Source of the DNA: Candidatus Obscuribacterales bacterium
Lineage (GTDB): Bacteria > Cyanobacteriota > Vampirovibrionia > Obscuribacterales > Obscuribacteraceae
Direction of reading: 5' to 3'
Length of the DNA stretch: 64,000 nucleotides
NCBI GenBank assembly: GCA_020050835.1
Contig: JAGVKB010000154.1
Span: forward strand, 62,001 to 126,000
The translations under genes and the position numbers were made by a program. Positions 14,618 through 25,060 of this stretch are shown here, piece by piece. Position 1 is the first letter of the stretch. Each line of letters begins with the position of its first letter. A model generated the notes under the pieces. The model ran no database searches, was not told the DNA's origin, and saw nothing but the letters and a program-made list of their open reading frames with translations.

Positions 14618-16174
14618 TTACGGAACGCTTTGGACGGAACCCGCTTCAGAAACCAGATTGTCCGAGACCGGACTGGCGGACAGCGGCTCGCCGGACGGCG
14701 CCGACTCTGCGGTCGGCTGAACCGGCAGAGCAAAGTCCGCCGGCAATTCAGGCAGCTCATAACCATTGGTTACGCTCTCTTCCAGCGGCCGCAAAGTTTC
14801 CGGTAAGCAAAACTCGGTGAGGTCGCAAGCTGGAACGTAATTATCGAGATTGCGCCTTTCAGTCGTTCGAACATTACTGGCATCAATTACGGCTAATGAG
14901 CTGGCCACCCGTCGTTGAAATGTATTGGCATTCTTAGTCACGGTTTGCCCAGCCACTACCATCGTAGTCGATCCGCCACCATCGAGATTCATCGCATCGA
15001 CTGCGCCAAGCTTGCGCAGAAATTTGGCGAAATCCCACAAGGTGTGCGATCCTTCAATCGTAACCAACAAAAGATGATTGTAAGCAGTGACACCAGCTGC
15101 GGTGCGCGCATGGATCTGCCGGCCGGTCCAAGCTTTCCGAAAATTCTCCGCTTGCAGGTCCAGATACAACTCGCCGTCCTTGATCAACATCGGCCCACCG
15201 CTCACGGCTTGCTCGACATCAGCCCAGGCCTCCGGCCTGGTGTGCCAGGTGAGCTTGACGAGATCGCCTGCTTTCAGTTTGGAGATCTGCCCGCTCTTTG
15301 TGTCGCTTAAAACAAATCCACCAGCTGGCACCGGCATAACGGTAGTCCGCTTGTCTACCACGACGCCGGCTCGATCTACCGCAACCAGACAGCCGGCATA
15401 AGGCATTCGCACGGCATCGCCCCAGCGGCGCGTATACAAAATCAGACGGCTGCCGTGACGACGGGGCTGATTGATGTTGTTGACCCAGATGGACGGTGCG
15501 GTCGGATTCGACGTATCAAGCGTCCCAAACAGGTTCACTCGATCGATCCGGACGTAACCATAATTGGTGATGCCAAGCGAAACCCGATCGTATAGCGGCC
15601 CGGCCACCCACTCTTTGTCGATGATCAAAGTACCAAGCGGAGTGCCATCCTTCTTGAAATAGTTGGCATTGACTGCAGCCAGCGCTCTGGTAGCCCGCGC
15701 GTGATTCTTCACATCGGCGAGCTGATTGAAGCTGTTGCCGGCCAGCGCCGGACGAACCTGCACTGCGGCTTTGCTCATGTTCACATCAATCACATTGATG
15801 TTGAGCGGCCCGCGAAAGAATTTATACTCCACACCGGGCGCAATCGTCTTAGTGGAAAGCTTTCCAATCAAGTCCTGCGGCGGCGGAGCCGGCGGCTCTT
15901 TGTGAGCCTTGGCACCATGCGCTTTCGCATTTCGCCGAGGCGTCAAGAGCTTAACCGAGCGAGTAATCTTTCGACTGAAATGATTCACGGCCGGCGCTGT
16001 CACTTTATGTCGAGCCCGCGCTGTAATTGTGTGGACGCGTGGTCCATGCACAGGCACTGGAGCAACGATGCCGAAAGCCATAGCGAAAGAATTGCCGCCG
16101 ATAATTAATGAGAGCAGCGAAGCGCACGCTACGCGCGACAACCGTGCGATTCCCCCAAATGATTCCGTGGACAT
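14618..16174 (-). CDS. Exported phosphodiester glycosidase (NAGPA domain)
   Basis: The 518-residue protein has a signal peptide or signal anchor (hydrophobic residues 14-36), then a basic, Pro-rich linker to about residue 105, then the catalytic domain. The latter contains AVNANYF, AVSGGPMLI and AMNLDGGGSTTM (about 392-403), the hallmark of the N-acetylglucosamine-1-phosphodiester glycosidase family. The domain removes sugars linked through phosphodiesters and is common in exported bacterial proteins acting on wall or capsule polymers. The C-terminal 60 residues are Pro/Ser/Glu-rich and probably disordered. The gene is divergent from hom with 212 nt between them and lies upstream of the ROK kinase on the same strand. 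Confidence 0.85.
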   Translation of the reverse strand: MSTESFGGIARLSRVACASLLSLIIGGNSFAMAFGIVAPVPVHGPRVHTITARARHKVTAPAVNHFSRKITRSVKLLTPRRNAKAHGAKAHKEPPAPPPQDLIGKLSTKTIAPGVEYKFFRGPLNINVIDVNMSKAAVQVRPALAGNSFNQLADVKNHARATRALAAVNANYFKKDGTPLGTLIIDKEWVAGPLYDRVSLGITNYGYVRIDRVNLFGTLDTSNPTAPSIWVNNINQPRRHGSRLILYTRRWGDAVRMPYAGCLVAVDRAGVVVDKRTTVMPVPAGGFVLSDTKSGQISKLKAGDLVKLTWHTRPEAWADVEQAVSGGPMLIKDGELYLDLQAENFRKAWTGRQIHARTAAGVTAYNHLLLVTIEGSHTLWDFAKFLRKLGAVDAMNLDGGGSTTMVVAGQTVTKNANTFQRRVASSLAVIDASNVRTTERRNLDNYVPACDLTEFCLPETLRPLEESVTNGYELPELPADFALPVQPTAESAPSGEPLSASPVSDNLVSEAGSVQSVP

Positions 16175-16386
16175 CCAGACCCCTCAGAAACCAGCCACCT
16201 CATTAATACCCATTATTAGCTGGTCGTAACGAAATCAGCAAGTCTTTCGACCAGATTCAGACGATCTCCGCCATTTACAGCTATGCATGGCATATACAAC
16301 GCTTTGCATCCAGGGGCTGTAATGTAAACAGTCGACACCCGCCATTCTGGACCTTTCCAGCCGCTGTTGGCATAATTGTCGCTCTT

Positions 16387-17682
16387 ATGGCAAAAGTAAT
16401 CGTTGGCATGATCGGGCTTGGAGTTGTAGGCGGCGGCGTTGTGCGCCTGCTTTCGCAAGAACGTCACTTAAATTTGAAGAAGGTGGCGGTGCGCTCGCTC
16501 GACAAGAAGCGCGAAATTGTACCATCTTGCGAGCTGACGACCGATGTATCGGCAGTAATCGACGATCCGGAAATAGAAATAATAATTGAGGTGATGGGCG
16601 GAGAGCAGCCGGCATTGGATTACATTCGCCGAGCAATTGAGAAGCGCAAGCATGTCGTCACTGCCAACAAGGAAGTGCTCGCCAAGCACGGTCCGGAGCT
16701 GTTCAAGCTCGCTCGCGATCACGGCGTGACGATTTTTTTCGAAGCATCAGTCGCCGGCGGCATACCGCTAATCTCTACAATCCACAAGGGCCTCGAAGCA
16801 AATTCGATCTCCACCGTGATGGGCATATTAAACGGCACAACGAACTTTATCCTCTCTCAAATGGAGGAAAAGCAGGTCAGCTTCGAGCTGGCCCTTGCCG
16901 AGGCACAGAGGCTCGGTTTCGCGGAAGCAGATCCGACCAATGATGTCGACGGTCACGATGTCGCATACAAGCTTTCCATCCTGTCCGCTCTGGCTCATGG
17001 CCGTTTCGCCCAACCGGAGTCCATTTACCGCGAAGGCATTCGCAAGATAACGGCCGAGGACATCGCCCAAGCCCGAGATTTCGGCTACCGGATCAAATTG
17101 GTCGGGATGACTTGCCGCCTGGAGTCGGGCAATGGCAACTCACTGTCCGTCCGGGTTCATCCGATGCTTGTGCCGCTGTCTCACCCGCTGGCAGCCGTAT
17201 CCGGCTCCAACAACGGCATCGTCGTAATAGGCGACGCAGTCGGCGAGCTCACCCTGGTTGGTCCGGGCGCCGGACAGATGCCGACCGCCTCGGCGATCGT
17301 CGGCGACACGATGAATCTAGCTTCAGCCTTGATGCTGCCTGATTTCGCCACCTACTTCAATCCCGAGATTGAGTGCCAATGGGCTGCCGTTAGCGCCGCC
17401 GGTCAATGGCGTTGTCCTTACTACCTGAGACTCCTGGTTGCCGATTTCCCGGGCGTCATCGGTCAGATCGGCTCAATCTTTGGAACGCACAACATCAGCA
17501 TTTCAAGCATCATTCAACGCGGCGTGCAAGATAAAGGCGCAAGCATCGTAATTGTCACTCAAGCCGTTCTCAATTCGGAGATGGACGCGGCCCTTACGGA
17601 TCTCGAGCAGCGAGACTTCTTGATCGAAGTCGGCAACGCCCTTCGTATCTTCCAACCGGAATCTACAAAAAATGCACAGTAA
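16387..17682 (+). CDS. hom: Homoserine dehydrogenase
   Basis: The 431-residue enzyme reduces aspartate semialdehyde to homoserine, the branch step to Thr and Met. The NAD(P)-binding loop [10 protein letters not shown] is at residues 9-18. [12 protein letters not shown] (about 95-106), GGIPLI and the substrate segment [11 protein letters not shown] (about 147-157) are intact, as is the catalytic region [11 protein letters not shown]. Residues 345-425 form an ACT domain ([12 protein letters not shown]...), which usually gives feedback control by threonine. The 3' end overlaps the threonine synthase gene by 11 nt. It heads the hom-thrC-thrB-lysC operon. The length is that of full bacterial Hom proteins with ACT domain. 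Confidence 0.95.
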   Translation: MAKVIVGMIGLGVVGGGVVRLLSQERHLNLKKVAVRSLDKKREIVPSCELTTDVSAVIDDPEIEIIIEVMGGEQPALDYIRRAIEKRKHVVTANKEVLAKHGPELFKLARDHGVTIFFEASVAGGIPLISTIHKGLEANSISTVMGILNGTTNFILSQMEEKQVSFELALAEAQRLGFAEADPTNDVDGHDVAYKLSILSALAHGRFAQPESIYREGIRKITAEDIAQARDFGYRIKLVGMTCRLESGNGNSLSVRVHPMLVPLSHPLAAVSGSNNGIVVIGDAVGELTLVGPGAGQMPTASAIVGDTMNLASALMLPDFATYFNPEIECQWAAVSAAGQWRCPYYLRLLVADFPGVIGQIGSIFGTHNISISSIIQRGVQDKGASIVIVTQAVLNSEMDAALTDLEQRDFLIEVGNALRIFQPESTKNAQ

Positions 17683-18736
17683 TCTTGCCCTGATCAAGCG
17701 ATACCAGGAGTTTCTCCCGGTATCCGATAAAACTCCGATTGTAAGCCTCGGCGAAGGCAACACACCGCTGGTGGCAGCCCGCAACCTGCCTGGTGCGCTC
17801 GGTTACCCTCAGCTGTCACTGAGCTTCAAACTGGAAGGGCTCAATCCGACCGGCAGCTTCAAAGACAGAGGCATGACGCTAGCCATCTCCAAAGCGGTCG
17901 AGGCGCGCGCGCGGGCAGTCATCTGCGCCTCCACCGGTAATACCAGCGCATCGGCGGCCGCTTTCGCCACCAAAGCCGGATTGACCTGTTACGTTTTACT
18001 GCCGGCCGGTCACGTGGCGCTCGGCAAACTGGCCCAAGCCATCCTCTATGGCGCGCGCGTGATAGCGCTTGCCGGAAATTTCGATGTAGCACTGGATATG
18101 GTGCGAGCTCTGGCAGACGAGAACAATTTGACCGTCGTCAATTCAATCAATCCGTTTCGCCTGGAAGGACAGAAGACAGCTGCTTTCGAAGTAGTCGAGC
18201 AGCTGGGCCGAGCGCCGGACTATCTCTTCATTCCGGTCGGCAATGCCGGCAATATCAGCGCCTACTGGCGCGGTTTCAAAACATACAAAGAAGCTCGACG
18301 AGCCGACTCGACGCCGAAAATGTTCGGCTTTGAAGCCGAAGGCTCGGCGGCGATGGTGCGCGGCCAGCCGATTGCGAATCCGGAGACAATCGCCAGCGCG
18401 ATCAGAATAGGCAACCCAGCGAGCTGGCAGGAAGCAGCAAGGGCCGCGCAAGAGTCGAACGGCAAGATTGATTCGGTGAGCGATCAGGAGATCTTAGAGG
18501 CGTACGCTCTGCTGGCCAAACATGAAGGGATCTTTTGCGAGCCATCAAGTGCAGCCAGCCTGGCTGGATTGATCAAGCACCTGAAACTCGGTACAGTGAT
18601 CAAAGACGCGACGATTACCTGCGTCCTGACCGGCAACGGGCTCAAGGACCCGAATACGGCCCTCGAGCTGGTGAAGGCCGATCTCAGCCCGGTAGCACCG
18701 GACCCGTCTAAACTGAAAGAGGTCATGCAGCTGTGA
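17672..18736 (+). CDS. thrC: Threonine synthase
   Basis: The 354-residue PLP enzyme converts O-phosphohomoserine to threonine. LGEGNTPLV at the N-terminus and [11 protein letters not shown] (about residues 60-70), with the PLP-binding Lys in SFKDRG, are diagnostic. The phosphate-binding Gly/Asn turn [11 protein letters not shown] (about 189-199) is also clear. The length fits the short class of threonine synthases that lacks the long N-terminal domain. The start lies within the 3' end of hom and its own stop shares 4 nt with the start of thrB (GTGA), so the three reading frames are translationally coupled. Confidence 0.95.
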   Translation: MHSNLALIKRYQEFLPVSDKTPIVSLGEGNTPLVAARNLPGALGYPQLSLSFKLEGLNPTGSFKDRGMTLAISKAVEARARAVICASTGNTSASAAAFATKAGLTCYVLLPAGHVALGKLAQAILYGARVIALAGNFDVALDMVRALADENNLTVVNSINPFRLEGQKTAAFEVVEQLGRAPDYLFIPVGNAGNISAYWRGFKTYKEARRADSTPKMFGFEAEGSAAMVRGQPIANPETIASAIRIGNPASWQEAARAAQESNGKIDSVSDQEILEAYALLAKHEGIFCEPSSAASLAGLIKHLKLGTVIKDATITCVLTGNGLKDPNTALELVKADLSPVAPDPSKLKEVMQL

Positions 18737-19683
18737 GAAGCCGTGTTACCGTGCGTATTCCCGGCAGCACGTCGAATCTCGGTCCGGGATTCGACGCACT
18801 GGGTCTGGCGCTCGATCTCCACACTACCTTGACTTTCGATCTCCTGGCTCAAGGCGCGCCGGACAGCGCGCTGATCACTTTGCATGGCGACACCGTGCGC
18901 GCACTGCCGGCGGACGCCAGTAACCTGGTGTACAAAATCCTTGGCGATCAATGGCAGGACTCACCGGAGCTTCTAAGCCGCGTGCGCATCACGATTGAAT
19001 CGGATATCCCGTTGAGCAGAGGGCTTGGCAGCAGCGCCGCCGCGACGCTGGGGACAATCTGGGCCGCCTGGGCGCTCAAAGAGATGCCGCTCAACGGCGA
19101 TGAGCTGCTCAGGCGCGCGACCGCCTATGAAGGACACCCGGATAACGTCGCGGCCAGCCTTTTCGGCGGGCTGGTTGTTTGCGCCCGCGCTGGCGGCAAC
19201 GGCAAGATAGTAGTGAAGAAACTCTCCTGGCCGGAAGAATGGTCGACACTTGTGGTCGTTCCACCCTATCCGCTGTCGACGCACGCGGCGCGATCCGTCC
19301 TGCCCAAAACCGTTCCGCTCGCCGATGCCGTAGCCAACATTCAAAATGTCTCGTTGCTCGTCTCTGCCGTCGCGACAAAAGATGAGAGCGCTTTACGCAC
19401 TGCTCTTCACGACAGGCTTCACGAGCCGTATCGCTTGCATCTGGTACCAGAGCTTTCGAGCTTGCGCGCTCAATTGAGACAGCTGCCGGCGCTCGGCTGC
19501 GTCCTTTCGGGCGCAGGCTCGTCAGTGCTGGTAGTAACGGCTAACCGGCACAAAGAGCAAATTCTCGAGTTTCTCGAAGCTTGGCGAGTTAGGACGGCAC
19601 CGGAAGCGCGGGTGCTCGATCTGCGTATAGCCAAGACCGGCATCGAAGAATTCAACGGAACTTTGGCCGGGCAGAAAGGATAA
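18733..19683 (+). CDS. thrB: Homoserine kinase
   Basis: The 316-residue GHMP kinase makes O-phosphohomoserine, the substrate of ThrC. It begins with [20 protein letters not shown], the family opening, and carries the ATP loop [12 protein letters not shown] (about 95-106). A GHMP C-terminal motif, [13 protein letters not shown] (about 254-266), is present. It uses a GTG start at 18733 overlapping the thrC stop by 4 nt. Six nt separate it from lysC. Its place in a four-gene run with hom, thrC and lysC leaves little doubt about its role. Confidence 0.95.
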   Translation: MRSRVTVRIPGSTSNLGPGFDALGLALDLHTTLTFDLLAQGAPDSALITLHGDTVRALPADASNLVYKILGDQWQDSPELLSRVRITIESDIPLSRGLGSSAAATLGTIWAAWALKEMPLNGDELLRRATAYEGHPDNVAASLFGGLVVCARAGGNGKIVVKKLSWPEEWSTLVVVPPYPLSTHAARSVLPKTVPLADAVANIQNVSLLVSAVATKDESALRTALHDRLHEPYRLHLVPELSSLRAQLRQLPALGCVLSGAGSSVLVVTANRHKEQILEFLEAWRVRTAPEARVLDLRIAKTGIEEFNGTLAGQKG

Positions 19684-19688
19684 GGCCA

Positions 19689-20921
19689 ATGATCAAGAAT
19701 ATAAGCGTTCTCAAATTCGGCGGCAGCTCCGTCAAAAGCATCGGCAGAATTCAACACGTCTGCGAAATCATCGAAAAGAGGAGACGGGAAGGGCCTGTTC
19801 TGGTGGTCGTATCAGCGATGGGCGATACGACCGACTACCTAGTCAAGCTTGCCAATCAAGCCTCCAAGAATCCGGACAAGCGCGAGCTGGATCTTCTTTT
19901 GTCGACCGGCGAACAGATTTCCATCACTCTGGTTGCACTAGTCCTCCGCAACATGGGGATCAAGGCTCGCTCGTTTACCGCTTATCAGGTTGGCATCTTT
20001 ACAGAAAGCGTCTACAGCAAAGCCAGAATCATTGACGTAAAAACCGAGACGATTCAAACCGCCTTTGCAGAGAACGAAGTGGTTGTAGTCGCCGGTTTCC
20101 AGGGCGTGACTGAAAACGGCGAGATCACCACGTTGGGAAGGGGCGGATCGGATACGACGGCAGTCGCCCTGGCAGCCGCAGTAGGAGCCACTACTTGCGA
20201 TATCTATACTGACGTCGACGGCATCTACACGGCCGATCCCAATCTAATCAAAGGTGCGCATCGTTTAGAAAGAGTCTCGTATGAGGAAGTGGTTGAGATG
20301 GCCAGACTGGGAGCACAGGTGATTCATCCTCGTGCAGTCGAGCTGGCCAGACAATACAAAGTAGTTCTGCGCGTTCGCAATACATTCAAGCCGAACGACG
20401 AGGGAACCGCGATCGACGGAGGGGATAACATGGAAATCTATCGCACCGTAAGCGGAGTGGCTGTCGACAAAGAGCAAGCCACAGTTGCAATTATGGATGT
20501 GCCGGACCGCCCGGGAATAGCCGGCAAAATAATGCAAGCGGTGGCCGACAAGAACATCGTGATCGACATGATTATGCAAGCCTTTCATCCCAAACTCGGA
20601 CTGAACAACATCAGTTTTACAGTCGCTCAAGCCGATCTCGATCAGACAATTTCAGTCTTGAACGATCTACAAAAGGAGCTCGGGGCAAGCGAGGTCGAAG
20701 CCGACCCTGACATTGCAAAGGTAAGCTTGATCGGCGCCGGCATGGTACATCAGCCTGGCATCGCAGCACAGCTGTTTACCATCCTGGGCGAAGCTGGAGT
20801 AAACATCAAGATGATCGCCACCAGCGAAATGAAGCTGACCTGCGTAGTCAGCCGAGCGGACGCGGATAAAGCCGCTCAGGCTATTCACGACGCCTTTCAG
20901 AGCGACAACACCCAACACTGA
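19689..20921 (+). CDS. lysC: Aspartate kinase
   Basis: The 410-residue enzyme phosphorylates aspartate, the first step to Lys, Thr and Met. The N-terminal KFGGSSV (residues 9-15) and VVVSAMGDTTD are the kinase signatures; TLGRGGSDTTAVALAA (about 149-164) and YTDVDGIYTADP (about 178-189) complete the nucleotide and aspartate sites. Two ACT domains follow from about residue 265, starting with VAIMDVPDRPGIAGKI and SLIGAGM, giving end-product inhibition. The length is that of single-function aspartate kinases. It is the last gene of the Thr operon, so regulation by Thr and Lys at enzyme level is probable. Confidence 0.95.
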   Translation: MIKNISVLKFGGSSVKSIGRIQHVCEIIEKRRREGPVLVVVSAMGDTTDYLVKLANQASKNPDKRELDLLLSTGEQISITLVALVLRNMGIKARSFTAYQVGIFTESVYSKARIIDVKTETIQTAFAENEVVVVAGFQGVTENGEITTLGRGGSDTTAVALAAAVGATTCDIYTDVDGIYTADPNLIKGAHRLERVSYEEVVEMARLGAQVIHPRAVELARQYKVVLRVRNTFKPNDEGTAIDGGDNMEIYRTVSGVAVDKEQATVAIMDVPDRPGIAGKIMQAVADKNIVIDMIMQAFHPKLGLNNISFTVAQADLDQTISVLNDLQKELGASEVEADPDIAKVSLIGAGMVHQPGIAAQLFTILGEAGVNIKMIATSEMKLTCVVSRADADKAAQAIHDAFQSDNTQH

Positions 20922-20987
20922 TGGCGGACCTGGCAGTCCGAGCCGGTCTGTCCGCTGGAATGCTTCTTTATCGATGGCTGGCATAGA

Positions 20988-21518
20988 CTATGGATTGGAC
21001 AGCGGAATAAACGGCAGTTCTCGTATCTTCTGAGGTCCGGCGCAGATCCACATATACAAGGCTGTCAACACCGCCCCCAGCACCAGTCCGATCAGGAACA
21101 AAGGCGCCCCGCTACCTAACATCAAGACCGACCGCGAACCGATTAAGCCGCCGGCTAAAAGGCCGGTGGTGATTCGGCAGACGGCCGCTTTGCTCGAGGC
21201 GCAGCCCATCGCCATGAACGCTCCGGCGATCAGTCCCAGTCCTGAACCGAATCTGGTGGCACCGCGAAAGACCACGTTGTACCAGTTGATCAGGTCATCA
21301 ATCGAACCCAGAAGGCTGCCGGCCGGATGAATTCTGTATGGTTGTGCTTGAATCTGCGCTTTGTCGAAGTAAGGAAACGGATTCAGTCCGCTACCGAAAT
21401 TGCGCAGCCAATCTACAACTCCCCAGACTGCGCCGAAAAGCACAGCCGCGGCAGTAGCCACCAGCAAGACCGTCAGCCCGCAAACCAGACAATCCTTGAG
21501 AGAATGACGCAATGGCAA
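20988..21518 (-). CDS. Multi-span membrane protein of unknown function
   Basis: The 176-residue protein has a basic N-terminus and about four hydrophobic segments (roughly residues 13-35, 88-108, 115-133 and 136-160), many glycine-rich. Between the first two is a soluble loop of about 45 residues with several aromatic residues. No catalytic motif is visible and the family is not recognised. It lies 12 nt after the TPR membrane protein gene on the same strand, which itself follows glyQ by 6 nt. The three are probably one transcript running leftward and converge on lysC. Confidence 0.65.
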   Translation of the reverse strand: MPLRHSLKDCLVCGLTVLLVATAAAVLFGAVWGVVDWLRNFGSGLNPFPYFDKAQIQAQPYRIHPAGSLLGSIDDLINWYNVVFRGATRFGSGLGLIAGAFMAMGCASSKAAVCRITTGLLAGGLIGSRSVLMLGSGAPLFLIGLVLGAVLTALYMWICAGPQKIRELPFIPLSNP

Positions 21519-21530
21519 GACGGCACCTCG

Positions 21531-22793
21531 TTAGTGTGAGTTACGCATGAATTGAATGACAATTTTTGCCGAAGCATTGGCCGGATCGATCTGCAAGGCA
21601 CGCTCAGCCAATCCGCGAGCCAGCTCATCTTCCTTCAATTGCAGATAAATCTTGGCGGCTCTGGCAAGCGCCTCCGCATTCTCACTGGACTCCCTGGTCA
21701 CCACTTCCAACAAATGATGCACGCGCTCCTTTTCACCGAGCTTGACGTAAAGCTCGGCTTGATTGAGATAAACCGCACTATTGTGCGGAGCCAGCAATGC
21801 ACATTGGTTGAGCAGCCTTTCGGCCTTGTCCAATTCATTTCTGCGCAGGTAAATATTTGAAAGTCCAAGTTTGGACTCAATCAAGTCCGGCTTCATCTGC
21901 AAGGCTCGATGCCAATGCTGCTCAGAATTTTTGATATCGCCCATCCGGAATTCAGCTCTCGCCAGCAGGTCCCAGCCGGCAGCAAAGGTGGGATCGACCT
22001 TAGTCGCCAGCGCATACAGCTTGGCCGCTTCGGCGTAATTCTCTTTGCGAAAGTAGCTGTTGCCTGAATTGAAGAAGTAATTTTCAGAGGCGCGCCGCCC
22101 GAGAAACATGACGAGCCCGACGGCGATCACAACCGACAGTATCTTTCGAACCGCCCGAGCGCGATCGCTGGCCGCCTTCAAGAACGGCTCAGCGCCAGGC
22201 GAAAGTACAAATGAATCGAGCGAGTGCGGAACGAAGCCAAAACTGGCTTGACTGAGATGGGCAAACAGGGAGATAAACTCAGCCGGCAGGAATTGAAATG
22301 AAGGCACCGGATGAGGCACCAACCGCTTCTGTCCTGGAAAGCCAGCAGCGGGACCGGCCGCCGGCTTTTCCTCGAAGATCAAAAGGCGCCTGGCTACTGG
22401 CTTCAATCGAAACGCAGCCGAGAAGAGCGGCTGAGTCTCGACTGTCAAAGCCTTGATATTGCCCCATTTGATCTCCTTGCCAAATCGCCAGATGCGTATG
22501 CCCTCGGGCGTCAGCAAGATGCCACCACCGACGAAGCGGGCGAAATGCAGAAGCGCCAGAAAGCTAATCGTCCATTGAATGAAGCCGGAAAGCCATAAGC
22601 CGATCATTCGCATCAACCAGGTAAGCGGGTCGGGAACAACCGGAATGATGCCGACAGCATCAGGCAAGACCATCATAGTAGCGACAGTAGTCGCGCTTCC
22701 CAGCGCTAGTTGAAACATCGAGCGCGCATTCGGCTTGAGAACGAAGGGACCGCCAATCGCCTCGTCAGGAACGCTTGGTGTGCCGTCGTTCAC
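21531..22793 (-). CDS. Membrane-anchored TPR protein
   Basis: The 420-residue protein starts with a short polar segment and two hydrophobic spans (about 25-48 and 60-85). A segment with LLTPEGIRIWRFGKEIKW resembles a bacterial PH-like fold. A third hydrophobic segment is near residue 215. From about residue 245 to the end there are four or five tetratricopeptide repeats; examples are YAEAAKLYALATKVDPTFA and ELDKAERLLNQCALLAPHN. TPRs act as protein-binding scaffolds, so it probably organises a membrane complex. It is 6 nt from glyQ and 12 nt from the small membrane protein, implying co-transcription. No specific partner can be named. Confidence 0.75.
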   Translation of the reverse strand: MNDGTPSVPDEAIGGPFVLKPNARSMFQLALGSATTVATMMVLPDAVGIIPVVPDPLTWLMRMIGLWLSGFIQWTISFLALLHFARFVGGGILLTPEGIRIWRFGKEIKWGNIKALTVETQPLFSAAFRLKPVARRLLIFEEKPAAGPAAGFPGQKRLVPHPVPSFQFLPAEFISLFAHLSQASFGFVPHSLDSFVLSPGAEPFLKAASDRARAVRKILSVVIAVGLVMFLGRRASENYFFNSGNSYFRKENYAEAAKLYALATKVDPTFAAGWDLLARAEFRMGDIKNSEQHWHRALQMKPDLIESKLGLSNIYLRRNELDKAERLLNQCALLAPHNSAVYLNQAELYVKLGEKERVHHLLEVVTRESSENAEALARAAKIYLQLKEDELARGLAERALQIDPANASAKIVIQFMRNSH

Positions 22794-22799
22794 CGTATC

Positions 22800-23753
22800 T
22801 TACCGTTTCTGCCCATCAGGAACAGCATCCGGCTTGAGAAAGCGTTCGCGGTAAGTCTCGACGACCTGCTGCCGCCCTTCCTTCTCCATCAAAGGGAATC
22901 CCATCTCGATGCGCTGTTCGAGATAACCTCTTGCCACCCGCTCGGAGAGCTTGCGTATACGCAATATGTTAGCCATGCGCTCGTCGCGACCGACCGCACC
23001 GCGCGCGTCCAGCAAGTTGAAGGTGTGCGAACACTTGAGCACCTGCTCGTAAGCCGGCATGATCAACTTCTTGTCGAGCAAGCGGCGTGCTTCCTTTTCG
23101 TGCAGCCCGAAGAGTGTAAAGAGCAGCTCAGGGTCGCTCTCCTCGAAATTGTAAGTGGATTGCTCCACTTCGTGTTTATGATAGAGCTCACCGTAACTGA
23201 CTTTGTCGTTCCATTTGAGATCGTAGACGCTGTCCACATCCTGGAGATACATCGAGATGCGCTCCAGTCCATAGGTGATTTCAGCGGCGACCGGTCTGAC
23301 GTCCAGACCGCCAGCTTGTTGAAAGTAAGTAAATTGAGTGATCTCCAGCCCGTCCAGCCAGACTTCCCAGCCAACCCCCCAGGCGCCAAGCGTCGGGCTT
23401 TCCCAGTTGTCCTCGACAAAACGAATGTCGTGATCGATCGGGTTGATTCCGAGCGCTCGCAAGCTGCTCAGGTAAACGTCTTGAACGTTATCCGGTGAAG
23501 GCTTGAGAATAACCTGGTATTGGAAGTAGTGTTGCAAGCGATTGGGGTTCTCGCCGTAGCGTCCGTCGGTCGGGCGGCGGCAGGGGTCCGCGCAAGCCAT
23601 CTTCCATGGCTCCGGTCCGAGCACTCGCAAGAAAGTACCGGGGCTCATCGTCGAAGCGCCTTTCTCCAGGTCGTACGCCTGCAATACGATGCATCCCTGG
23701 GAATCCCAGAACTGATTGAGAGTTTGAATTACTTGTTGGAACGTCAGAGCCAT
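22800..23753 (-). CDS. glyQ: Glycine--tRNA ligase alpha subunit
   Basis: The 317-residue protein is the catalytic alpha subunit of the bacterial alpha2-beta2 glycyl-tRNA synthetase. It opens with [18 protein letters not shown] and contains [40 protein letters not shown] and the strongly conserved [12 protein letters not shown]. The length matches GlyQ. It is unusual only in context: the beta subunit gene glyS is not adjacent, and the downstream genes code for TPR and other membrane proteins. glyS must be elsewhere in the genome. Confidence 0.95.
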   Translation of the reverse strand: MALTFQQVIQTLNQFWDSQGCIVLQAYDLEKGASTMSPGTFLRVLGPEPWKMACADPCRRPTDGRYGENPNRLQHYFQYQVILKPSPDNVQDVYLSSLRALGINPIDHDIRFVEDNWESPTLGAWGVGWEVWLDGLEITQFTYFQQAGGLDVRPVAAEITYGLERISMYLQDVDSVYDLKWNDKVSYGELYHKHEVEQSTYNFEESDPELLFTLFGLHEKEARRLLDKKLIMPAYEQVLKCSHTFNLLDARGAVGRDERMANILRIRKLSERVARGYLEQRIEMGFPLMEKEGRQQVVETYRERFLKPDAVPDGQKR

Positions 23754-24016
23754 ATGTAACCCCTAGTGCAGCGGCGAGCCAACCATTCGCCAAACCCGAT
23801 AGTGCGGACACCTGCCAGGAGCGGGTGCCGGGCGCTCCAGACTAACGCCATCGGAGCGAACAGTAAGGATAGCACAACCAGGGTCTGGCACACCAGGACG
23901 TCGATAGCGGCATTGAGAACCGCAGAAGAGTCCGGGCGCAAAAGTGGGAAAGCAAGTGAGACTGTCGACCAGGCTCTAGAAAAGAGTGATCTTGAATCGG
24001 GCGGTGATAAGGAGGC
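23754..24016. promoter_or_regulatory. Divergent intergenic region between glyQ and the MoxR operon
   Basis: This 263-nt spacer must contain promoters for both directions. A TTG-initiated 65-codon minus-strand frame (23744-23941) encodes a hydrophobic peptide and overlaps the glyQ start, but has no good start signal. Nothing else can be identified. Confidence 0.35.
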
Positions 24017-25060
24017 GTGATACCGGGCATAACCGATATGAGCGACAGCACAGAGGAATCGACTGTGGAAAAGCGAGGCGACGCCTTAGGAGTCGAGCCG
24101 GAAAGGAATGTAGTGGAGCAGCAGCCGGCAGTCGTAGATGCGCTTTACAGGAGATTATCAGACCTGCTGGATAATATGAATCGCGTGCTTGTCGGTCAGA
24201 AAAAGTCCGTCAAGCTTGCAGCCACAGCATTTCTGGCAGGTGGGCACGTCCTTTTGGAGGACGTGCCCGGCGTCGGCAAGACGCTCTTGGCAAAGACGCT
24301 CGCCAAATCGGTCAGGGCAAATTTCAAACGGATTCAATGCACTCCTGATTTGCTGCCCAGTGACATCTCCGGTGTGAGCATATTCAGCCAGAATGACGGG
24401 AAATTTTCCTTCGTTCCGGGTCCGATTTTTACCAATATCTTGCTCGCAGACGAGATCAACAGAGCCACACCACGCACCCAGTCGAGCCTGCTGGAAGCGA
24501 TGGAGGAGAATCAAGTGACGATCGAGGGTGAAACGCGCTTTCTGCCGGAGCTGTTTTTCGTAATCGCCACTCAAAACCCGATTGAGTACCACGGCACATT
24601 TCCCTTGCCGGAAGCGCAGATCGACCGCTTCATGCTTTCCTTATCGCTGGGCTATCCAACTCCTGACGAGGAGGTTACGCTCCTGGAAAAGACGTTGCAG
24701 GATGGCGCGTTTAACGTCGCTTCCGTGCTTTCGGTCGAAGAGGTTTTGCAAGCGCGCGTCCGGGCACGCCAGGTGTTTGTCGAAGAATCGATTCAGCGGT
24801 ACATCGTCGAAATAGTCAACGCCACGAGAAATCATCCGTTGATAGTCTTAGGGGTAAGTCCCCGCGGCAGCCAGCTGCTCATGCGCGCCGCCCAGTCCGC
24901 CGCTCTTCTGTCCGAGCGCGATTATGTCAAACCGGAAGACATCAAACTATTGGCGCCCTACGTCTTCGGTCATCGCATTATTCCCCGGCATCAGGACAAC
25001 AAAGTAGGTCATGCTGAAATCGTCGAGCAAGTTCTATCGGAAGTCCGGACGCCAGTCTGA
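24017..25060 (+). CDS. MoxR-family AAA ATPase
   Basis: The 347-residue ATPase has Walker A GVGKTLL (about residues 88-94), the segment FVPGPIFTNILLADEINRATP, which holds Walker B, and the MoxR-typical sensor region TQNPIEYHGTFPLPEAQIDRF. The C-terminal lid domain includes SPRGSQLLMRAAQ. MoxR ATPases act as chaperones that assemble or activate partner complexes, usually with a DUF58 protein encoded next door. The start is uncertain: GTG at 24017 has GGAGG only 1 nt upstream, and ATG at 24038 is farther from it. The 3' end overlaps the DUF58 gene by 50 nt. The order MoxR, DUF58, transglutaminase is a widespread operon. Confidence 0.92.
   Translation: MIPGITDMSDSTEESTVEKRGDALGVEPERNVVEQQPAVVDALYRRLSDLLDNMNRVLVGQKKSVKLAATAFLAGGHVLLEDVPGVGKTLLAKTLAKSVRANFKRIQCTPDLLPSDISGVSIFSQNDGKFSFVPGPIFTNILLADEINRATPRTQSSLLEAMEENQVTIEGETRFLPELFFVIATQNPIEYHGTFPLPEAQIDRFMLSLSLGYPTPDEEVTLLEKTLQDGAFNVASVLSVEEVLQARVRARQVFVEESIQRYIVEIVNATRNHPLIVLGVSPRGSQLLMRAAQSAALLSERDYVKPEDIKLLAPYVFGHRIIPRHQDNKVGHAEIVEQVLSEVRTPV

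Noticed and set aside
20924-20955. GCGGAC/GTCCGC inverted repeat between lysC and the convergent membrane protein
   Set aside because: Only 6-bp arms with a 20-nt loop and no T-run; too weak for a terminator call.
22710-23498. A 262-codon plus-strand open frame
   Set aside because: It is antisense to glyQ, a gene with unmistakable signatures. The composition is an artefact of GlyQ codon use.
23744-23941. A 65-codon hydrophobic minus-strand frame before glyQ
   Set aside because: It needs a TTG start without ribosome binding site and overlaps the glyQ start; a chance hydrophobic frame is more likely.
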